A DNA stretch of 64,000 nucleotides, taken from the NCBI GenBank assembly GCA_029204225.1, contig CM055107.1, positions 27,370,572 through 27,434,571 on the forward strand, in the 5' to 3' direction. A program made the translations under genes and the position numbers. This stretch comes from Diphasiastrum complanatum. Its lineage: Eukaryota; Streptophyta; Lycopodiopsida; Lycopodiales; Lycopodiaceae. The notes under the pieces were generated by a model. It saw only the letters and a program-made list of their open reading frames with translations, made no database searches and was not told the DNA's origin. Shown in pieces: positions 57,176 to 64,000 of this stretch. Position 1 is the first letter of the stretch; each line of letters begins with the position of its first letter.

Positions 57176-57672
57176 TTAATGTGGATCCTGAAAAAATTTT
57201 ATCTTCAGATTTAACATGTCGCTAAATCTAAGATGGTGCTCTTTTGATAGAGCCTTTGTGAAGTAATATAATGCCATAAGATCTAACCTACAGTAAACCA
57301 GCGACACTTCCTTGGCTTGCACTTTTTCTCTAAGGTAGTGATACTTGATTTCGATATGTTTGCTTTGAGTATGAAATCTCAAATTTAGAGATAGTGCTAT
57401 TGTGCTTTGATTGTCACACTAAATTGTCATGGGATGTAGCTGAGCAAGGTCGATATCTGCAAGTAGATTTCTCAGCCAAATTGCCTCCTTGGTAGCATTT
57501 GTAGCAGCTATGTATTATGATTCGATCTATGATAACGCTATTGAGGTTTTTTTTCAGCTGTTCCAAGAGATTGGGCTTTGATTGTATAAAAGTACAAATC
57601 CAGAAGTCGATCTTTTGGTATTGATATCTCCTGCCCAATTTGCATATGTGTATCCTTCAAGAATATTGGTAG
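57176..57672 (-). pseudogene. copia RNase H, C-terminal part
   Basis: The minus strand reads ILEGYTYANWAGD, then AATNATKEAIWLRNLLADID, then LRFHTQSKHIEIKYHYLREK. The first catalytic Asp of GYTDAxWAGD has become Tyr, and several frame changes are present. The domain is interrupted at 57,673-58,572 by a probable solo LTR. Confidence 0.88.
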
Positions 57673-57677
57673 GTTTG

Positions 57678-58567
57678 CTGGAAATCGGCCGGTGAGGCTG
57701 AGATTTCTTGGTGCATACAAACTATGTTTATCGGATTCGGGCAGATTGGGTCAACCTTACTTGATCACAGCTTCGAAGTCACTAGATCTATGCAATTGAT
57801 TCCGTAGCCATGCACAAAATTATGTGATTTGTGTTTTAGCTTTGCGAAAGCATTGATCTAGGTGCAGTGATCAGAGCAAGAAATCGAACAGTGCTATCAG
57901 TCATATAAAATGGTAAAATCTACAAAATAATTAATCTGCGAGCATGAATCAGTTTGAACATGCAATCACCATACATGATCTAAATTGTTGGAACAATGAT
58001 GGATTAGTCGTGCTGAAATACAATGTGATTGTAGAACAAAGGCGCATTCTCCTTGATACAATACTCTGTGATAACAGAGAAGAAGAACGATGCAACTGTG
58101 TTCTGAATGAATTATTGATTATTCTGATTCATCAATCTTACTTGAATATGTACACATGGCTAACTGATTAAAATAATGGTTAACACATACTTTACAAATT
58201 AGGATTAAGACACTAGTTGTTGTTGCAGATCGCTTTCAGTCGACATCTGATTTAGCTAGAGACGTTGGACATGTCGATGACTTCGGACAAGTCGGAGATC
58301 ATGGACAAGCTACAAGACATCGTCAATGATGTGGAAGTCGAGGACATGGACGTCGGACATGTCGATGACTTCGGACAAGTCAACGACGTGGACGTCGGTT
58401 AAGTTGAAGATGTCAAACATGTTGATGACTTCGGACAAGTTGAAGAACAATGTCATCTACTTTTCTTGTAATTATGCAAATGTGGCAACCATACGAATAT
58501 TTACAACAACTAATAAATGGATCTAGATTAGCATAAAATAAGGATGGAGAGGATAGAAATCCAACAA
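57678..58567 (-). mobile_element. probable solo LTR inside RNase H
   Basis: GTTTG stands at 57,673-57,677 and again at 58,568-58,572. The insert has no coding homology, and its minus-strand 5' end reads TGTTGGATTTC, like LTR starts nearby. It contains a repeated word ACATGTCGATGACTTCGGAC at 58,271, 58,358 and 58,418 (the last with two changes). Copia sequence resumes on both sides. One extra base at each end keeps the boundaries slightly uncertain. Confidence 0.65.
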
Positions 58568-58572
58568 GTTTG

Positions 58573-59480
58573 GCTGCCGCCATAATAGATGTTGAGATTT
58601 TTGGTTGCTTGGACATACTTCATGACCTTCATGAGTGTTTTCCAATGAGTCAGACCTGGATTCAATAGGAACTGGCTGAGTGAACCGATCGAGTATGCAA
58701 GGCCTAGTCGTGTGTAGAGCATTGCATATATCAGTGAGATGATGATGGAGTGAAATGGATATTGCTTCATTTTCTCCTTTTCTGCCTCTGTTTGAGGAGA
58801 TTGTTCCCTTGACAGCTTTAGTCTAGGGTCGAGTGGAAAGTGACTCAATTTGAAGTTGGCCATTCCATACTTTCCAGCACGTTGGTGAGATATCTTTGCT
58901 TATTGATGAAAATCAGTTTGATGGATCAAATTCAAAAAATTTTGATTTCGAGACATTAATGGGCTAGATCCAAATCTATCATTTTGTACTCCTGGGCCAG
59001 CATGCATTTGTATCCTTCATTAGATTCAGATTGTTACTAAATAATAACGTATCATCTATATAGAGAGTGATGATAATAAAGAAATCTGACACAGACTTGA
59101 AGTAAACATTCGAGTCTGCTGAGTTTGGAATAAAACCAGTCTCGATTAGAAATGCATTAATTTTCTGGAACCAGACTCTGGGTGACTGTTTCAGCCCATA
59201 GAGAGTCTTGTGAATTTTGCATACAAGGTGCTGCTTACCCTTCAGTTCGTATCTCTTTGGCTGCAGCATATAGATTTTCTCTTCGATAGTTCCATTGAGA
59301 AAAGTAGTTTGGACATCCATTTGGTGGACTTTGAGATCTGTTGTAGCTGCAAAGGAGAGTAATAGTCGAATCGAAGCATGTTTGACGATAGGACCAAAGG
59401 TCCCTAAATAATCTAGATCTGGAATCTGGGAGAAACCTTTGGCTACAAGCCTGGCCTTGTATCGATTTAGTCTTCCTTAA
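58573..59480 (-). pseudogene. copia reverse transcriptase and RNase H start
   Basis: From high to low: MDVQTTFLNGTIEEKIYML, LYGLKQSPRVWFQKI, the catalytic LYIDDTLLFSNNLNLMK (~59,040-59,085), a damaged gap at 58,865-58,980, then KLSREQSPQTEAEKEKM and LMKVMKYVQATKNLNIYYGG. The catalytic pair is YIDD, a tolerated variant. Frame losses on both sides of the gap make it inactive. Confidence 0.9.
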
Positions 59481-59760
59481 GCATTATATGGAATTGGACT
59501 TTGATCCTTTAGCAGCTGAGTTACAGTCCAAGTTTGATTCTCTATAAGAAAATCGAATTCAATGTCCATTGCAACTTTTCAATGGTCAGCATCAGGTGAC
59601 GACATTGCCTCAGAAACAATGGTTCGTTCCTATACAAAGTAGCAAGCTGGATCATCCATAAATCGGGATGTTTTAGCATGTGGGCCTCCACATAATTTGA
59701 TAATAATCTTTTAGGTAGTTTCCTTAGATAAACAATCCTTGTATAATTTTTAAGCATTCG
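59481..59760 (-). pseudogene. copia integrase-reverse transcriptase linker
   Basis: RKLPKRLLSNYVEAHMLKH and TLNSIFL mark the junction region upstream of reverse transcriptase. There is no integrase, protease or gag before it; sequence changes to LTR-like at ~59,765. Confidence 0.75.
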
Positions 59761-59764
59761 TTAA

Positions 59765-60325
59765 ATAGTCGTTAGACAATTTCTTATATAGAGATACTAC
59801 CGTTAGATAATCCATTAGACAATTTATAGACAATTGCCTTCCAAAGAGTCTTGAATATAAGAGGATTACGAGTCTCAGTTTCTAGACAAAGACAATGTTG
59901 TTAGATAGATAGTCAGCAAGAACCCTTGAATAAAGCTCAAAGAGCTCTAGTAATACTTTATTAGCTAGTCGCTTCCAAAGAGAAAGTGTCTGCTACTGAG
60001 GATCGATACTCAAAATATAACTGCTTCGAATAGAACAAAGATAGCATCGAATTCTCGGACTACAACCAGGGATTGCTCCAAAAGGATCAATTGTGCATTT
60101 TATATTCAATAAGCTTTCATAACAAAACCTGAGCAACACCAATTCGAGATCGAACAAGTCGAGTTTGAACATATATTTATATACATGAGAGAAGTCAAAG
60201 TCGATGAAGTCAATGATTTCGATTACTTCAATGACTTCGAAGTCGATGAAGTTGGACTTTGACAGATTTTTCAGGATGCTCATTATTGAATGGATTTGAG
60301 GCTGAGCATCGAAATCCAACACAAT
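59765..60325 (-). repeat. LTR-like segment with TATA box
   Basis: 60,140-60,323 matches 57,025-57,165 (GAGTTTGAAC, TCAGGATGCTCATTATTGAA, AATCCAACA) in the same orientation. The minus-strand start is TGTTGGATTTCGATG at ~60,322. A minus-strand TATATAAATATATG lies at 60,171-60,184. The match does not extend below 60,130, so the two copies differ outside U3. A degenerate GACTTC/GAAGTC repeat lies at 60,190-60,262. Confidence 0.65.
60171..60184 (-). promoter_or_regulatory. LTR TATA box
   Basis: On the minus strand this reads TATATAAATATATG. It lies ~140 bases from the LTR start, directly before the GTTCAAACTCGACTTG segment that also follows each microsatellite in the array at 55-57 kb. Confidence 0.55.
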
Positions 60326-62163
60326 AGGGTCCCTACAAATCTTGACATCACCCCCTCGTGTACAAGAACTAGTTGATTCTATGGTAGCAATCCAACAACA
60401 ACCACATGCAATAGATTCAGAGGAGGGAGAAAGGGAGCTGTCTGCTATTACACAAGAGAAGACACCCTTGACATGAAGTTGAGGCAGAAGGCAAAGGAGA
60501 TCCTTCAGGAGGGAGAAGTACAAGTATTGGGTAATCAGTCTTCTCCTTCAACCAGTCCTACATCCACACCATCCACATTCCATTATCCACTCCTCTTGCC
60601 ACAACACTTGTGTCTACTTTCATGCCTATTATATCACCCACACCATCTACCAATGGCACCATGACCACCTTACCTTCCATCTTTCTATTTTCCACCATCT
60701 CACTATTCATCTAAAAATTTCTAGTCTTTTTAGACCCTGGTAGTCTAATTGAGGTAGCTAAGAGGTCATTACAGTATCTTTGGAGACCAACTACCAACTA
60801 CATTGGTTGGTCAGCCAGAAAGAAGACTTAAGAAAGCAGGTGAAACAACAAAAAGAGATAATAAAGAAACAAAAAATAAAAAATAAAGAGAAAGAGCCAA
60901 AAGAGATCCAAGTTCAACCCCCTCAAGTACTTGTAGAAAATATGTGTAGCTAATAAAAAAGAGGGAGGTTGAAAAGGCCAATACAAAAGGAAAGATCAAG
61001 AAGCAAGACAATATCTTGGCCGGGTCTCAATAAGTAGTGGATCTACCTTCAAATTCAAAGAAAAAATGAAGATGACAATGGGCCTATAGGACAAAGTCAG
61101 CTTCTCAACAAGTAAGTGGTGGTCAAAGCTTGACATTGCAAGGGTCTAAGGTTGCAACTGTGGTATTGTCAGTTCCTTCACCCTCCCACCAAACCCCTCA
61201 TCATGTTTCCCTATCATCATCAACCCATCCGTCCAAATCTGTTTCTACCACCAATTTCATAACCCCCTTAGAGACTGATAACCCAAGGCTTGTGCAACCT
61301 ACCAATCGAAGGTCCTCCTCTTCTCGTCGAGACAAGCTTGTCGACGAGGCTAGGACTTCGACTGGGAGAAGAACTGAGGAAACACCCAGAAGCAAAAAGG
61401 AGGATACAAAGAGTGCCAAGGTGATTGATGAATATCTGGCAAGACCTCCCAGAAAATTAGAACTTGCCAAGAAACTAGAAGTGAAACTATCCATGGCATA
61501 TGCAAAGAAAGAAGCAAGCAGAGAGGCAACTCAACTGGACGATAATTCCTAGAATTGGACCTGATACTCCATTTGATGAGTATCGAACAACACTATTAAA
61601 GTTTGGACATACCTATAAGGGTAGTGCTGACACTGTTGTACGAGAAAGTGCATCCTATTGTTTATCCATTTCCTTTCTCGTGACATTGGATTGCTACTGG
61701 GACAAAGGGCTGCCACCAATTCGGCTAAATGTCAACAACCACTACAAGGTGAAAGCAAACACCTGATGATGGCAAGACTCTTCTACTGAGCAGCATTTTC
61801 CTTCGGTCAATATGTTCAAATGATCGAGAGCTGGTATAAGAACAAGTTTATACCAGAGATTAGGCCTTATCTTGTACCTATTCTGTTGGGCATAAAAACA
61901 AGATTCATCACATTTGAAGTCATTGGCAAGAAGATAGGCTACGAGAAGTCTCTTGAAAAAAAGAAAGCCAAGAAAGAAAAACAAGAGATACTCAGTTACG
62001 TAGGGCTATCTTGACAAGTCGTTGCAAATGTTGAATTTGTTGTCAAGAAGCACGATGATAGCGACAAATAAGTTCTTGGTTTTACGTAGGCAAACACTAA
62101 TCCATGCCTTTTCAAGAACCAAGCATCAAAGTTGTGGCAATGTAGTGGGTCATGCAACACTAT
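60326..62163 (+). mobile_element. gag-like, pol-less LTR element interior
   Basis: Plus-strand frames at 60,473-60,664, 61,130-61,552, 61,500-61,766 and 61,820-62,014 form a broken protein. It is Ser/Thr/Pro-rich, then basic (RSSSSRRDKLVDEARTSTGR, RTEETPRSKKEDTKSAKVID), then ordinary (TPFDEYRTTLLKFGHTYKGS, SWYKNKFIPEIRPYLVPILL). No copia or Ty3 domain is recognisable. The unit ends at a polypurine tract, TATAGGAGGAGGACAA, and an LTR start. It is probably a non-autonomous element with its own structural protein. Confidence 0.5.
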
Positions 62164-62176
62164 AGGAGGAGGACAA
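62164..62176 (+). other. polypurine tract
   Basis: AGGAGGAGGACAA directly precedes TGTTAGCTGATGCC. Confidence 0.7.
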
Positions 62177-62900
62177 TGTTAGCTGATGCCATGCCCCTGA
62201 GGTGTCAATGCAATGCCTCTTCACCCAAAAGGGCTTTCAGTGGAGATGACGTTGAGAGCCGAGTCTGAGAGCATGAGAATTACTAGTGCTAGTCTAAGTT
62301 GCATATTTTGTGAGCCCCATGGTAGTTCCCAAAAGATGAAAAACCATGTGGGAGCTAGTAATTTGGGCCCTCCCAAACTTGAGATGTATTTTCAAGAAAG
62401 AGGCCTCCTAATAATGTTTAAGTTAAGAGGTGGAACTCAAAATTTTATAGAATGGAATTCACCTACTTGTTAAGAGGTAGAACTCAAAAGCCTATAGAAT
62501 GGAGTTAGCTAGCTTAACACTATAAGGGAAGGCCTCCTCCATGAGTTCCATAGCATGTGTTTATGTAATGAAATATTGTTGCTCTTTGAATTAAAGATTC
62601 TACTACTTGCATTTCTATCCATGCTCCATCTTCATGCATTTAGTTTGGGTACTTGTGTATGAATGTGATTCGTGATTCTTCCTCTTCAGGTTTGGTTTGT
62701 GATTAGCATCAGGTAGATGTGCAGGGCTTAGTGGCTAATCCATCATTCTACTCAGGTCCGATGCTGCTTTGTTCTTGGCTCCTTGAGGAATTCTTCTTAC
62801 AATTGTTGAGTGTTGATTGTAAAAAGCACTCCGTAGGATTCGCAATTGCCATAGTTAGATGTTGTGTTTTGTTAATTTCATAGATAGGATAGATTAGTTG
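62177..62900 (+). repeat. LTR following the gag-like element
   Basis: Begins TGTTAGCTGATGCC. It contains a ~50-base direct repeat (AAGAGGTRGAACTCAAAA at ~62,426 and ~62,473), a TATA-like ACTATAAGGGAAG at ~62,518, and words shared with 52,195-52,350. The end is not certain. Confidence 0.5.
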
Positions 62901-63545
62901 AAGAAACACTTTCTACTCACAAAGCTTTGCTAGCTTATGAACCAAAATCTGCAGAAATAAATGTAAAGAGCCAACAGAAATACATGGAAACTGCCCACAG
63001 GCATAAATCCCAAATCACTGCAACTGCAAACACTACAACGGCAATGCAAATGGCTTCAACATAGGCCACCGCAGACAATTGCTTAGTCATGCAGATAGTT
63101 TTGACGAAGGCACCGCAGGCAACCGTAAAGTCCTGCATACGGTCCAAAGTCGAAGTAAACCCAAAAGAAATCGCCAGGGAATCGCAAGACTCCAGTCTGT
63201 GGTTCATTATGAAACCAAGGAAAACTGAAGGAACCAAACCGCACCTCAAGGCACTGCTAGGAGCCAAAGGCCACCGCAATGTCAAAGATTGTGGTCTGCT
63301 AGGGAAGACCAAAATAAACCAGTTCATGAAGTAGCTGACCACAAGCCATCACAAAGGAAAGGATTGCAGTCAATCTACGATACAGCTCACGTCCCTTCAC
63401 GACTGAAGGAGACCACAAGGCAATGATTGTGGTCATCGACGACTACAAAGACGGCTTACAAAAGTGATGGATCTTCATGATCCATGGACAACAAAGTACC
63501 AGAAGAAGCACGGGCTACACGGACGATGCAGGCGGACAACCGGAA
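62901..63545. other. unassigned stretch with overlapping frames
   Basis: A 135-codon minus frame (62,935-63,342) and an 81-codon plus frame (63,089-63,334) overlap. The minus frame is hydrophobic, the plus frame Lys-rich. Neither matches a family. The words CACCGCAG and CACAA recur. Probably non-coding. Confidence 0.35.
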
Positions 63546-63547
63546 AC

Positions 63548-64000
63548 TGTTAGAACTGGCTTAAATATTTTTATGTAATCAAATGATTAGTATAAACCTC
63601 TTTTTCTCTGTTTTTATATAAATGGGATGAACGAGAGAGATGGTGGGCTATTTTTTATGCGACGGTGTTAGTCATGTAGTAGTAGACACACATCTTCACA
63701 CAATCAGACATAAAATTAGCAGTAGCTAGTTTTTCGTGAGAGAGAATACCTCTCTTGCATCGATGCGCTGATTTGAAAAACATACAACACTGAGAAATTG
63801 TTGTTGTAAACTTGTTTATGAAAAATAGAGTTGCGACATTCTGCCTATGATGTGTAATATATGTGAATGATTTTGATGCTTGCTTACAGTAGATATACTT
63901 TTCCTATTATTAACATTATCTATTATTCATAAACTTAAAAATAGACTTGCAGCGTCTGTGGCTTGGAAGAGGATAGTTCTTAGTCCGCAGCAGTAGCTGT
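63548..64000 (+). repeat. LTR start running off the right edge
   Basis: TGTTAGAACTGGC at 63,548 opens a segment with TATATAAA at 63,615-63,622, followed by a transcript-leader-like region. No polypurine tract is obvious before it. It could therefore be a 5' or solo LTR. Confidence 0.5.
63615..63622 (+). promoter_or_regulatory. LTR TATA box
   Basis: TATATAAA, 67 bases after the LTR start. This is a short U3, so the true start may lie further left. Confidence 0.5.

Noticed and set aside
62935-63342. 135-codon minus frame with possible membrane segments
   Set aside because: It overlaps an equally long plus frame, and the hydrophobic runs follow from the Lys-rich complement. No family or start context supports it.

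Overview
The window looks like nuclear DNA from a land plant with a large, repeat-rich genome. Most recognisable protein-coding sequence is Ty1/copia retrotransposon in various states of decay. Plant host-gene relics also occur: 4-coumarate:CoA ligase pieces, a nepenthesin-type aspartic protease and a COMM-domain exon. I see no bacterial operons, rRNA, tRNA or CRISPR. The species cannot be fixed from sequence alone; a gymnosperm or other large-genome plant is a guess.

Layout. 1-6.6 kb: an LTR scrap, possible small exons (minus strand), the first copy of a 1.1-kb block with a 4CL pseudogene piece, a 226-bp tandem duplication and a striking palindrome array (4.44-4.76 kb). 6.6-12.85 kb: minus-strand copia debris with short tandem duplications, then the second copy of the 4CL block. 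12.85-21.6 kb: a plus-strand Helitron (Rep, helicase, then an exonuclease-endonuclease-phosphatase-like domain), interrupted at 13,256-17,607 by a minus-strand copia element. The host reading frame resumes in phase across a 5-bp target duplication (GAATC). 22.5 kb: a TTAA-flanked fold-back element. 23.0-30.45 kb: two plus-strand copia copies of one family, one short and one with nearly all of pol plus a 3' LTR. 30.45-33.3 kb: another copia scrap and its LTR start. 33.4-34.55 kb: aspartic protease pseudogene (minus) containing a ~300-bp hairpin.

34.7-36.9 kb: a microsatellite, an inverted repeat and shared dispersed blocks. 36.9-38.8 kb: minus-strand copia with an internal ~725-bp tandem duplication. 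38.9-41.6 kb: plus-strand copia with reverse transcriptase deleted and integrase fused to RNase H. 41.6-48.8 kb: mostly non-coding with tandem repeats, plus an unrecognised exon (43.9-44.4 kb) and the terminal exon of a COMM-domain gene (44.82-45.23 kb), both minus strand; this is the likeliest intact host coding sequence. 48.8-50 kb and 60.3-62.2 kb: two gag-like elements without visible pol, each ending in a polypurine tract and LTR start. 51.3-52.7 kb: plus-strand copia with primer-binding site, gag and an integrase-end scrap. 53.2-55.1 kb: an LTR with TATA box, then a minus-strand copia gag with primer-binding site and LTR. 55.2-57.17 kb: an array of LTR plus leader units whose microsatellite changes motif from unit to unit. 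57.17-60.3 kb: minus-strand copia pol interrupted by a probable solo LTR. The right edge holds the start of another LTR.

Almost nothing here is a working pathway. The value is in the record of nested insertion, internal duplication and deletion.
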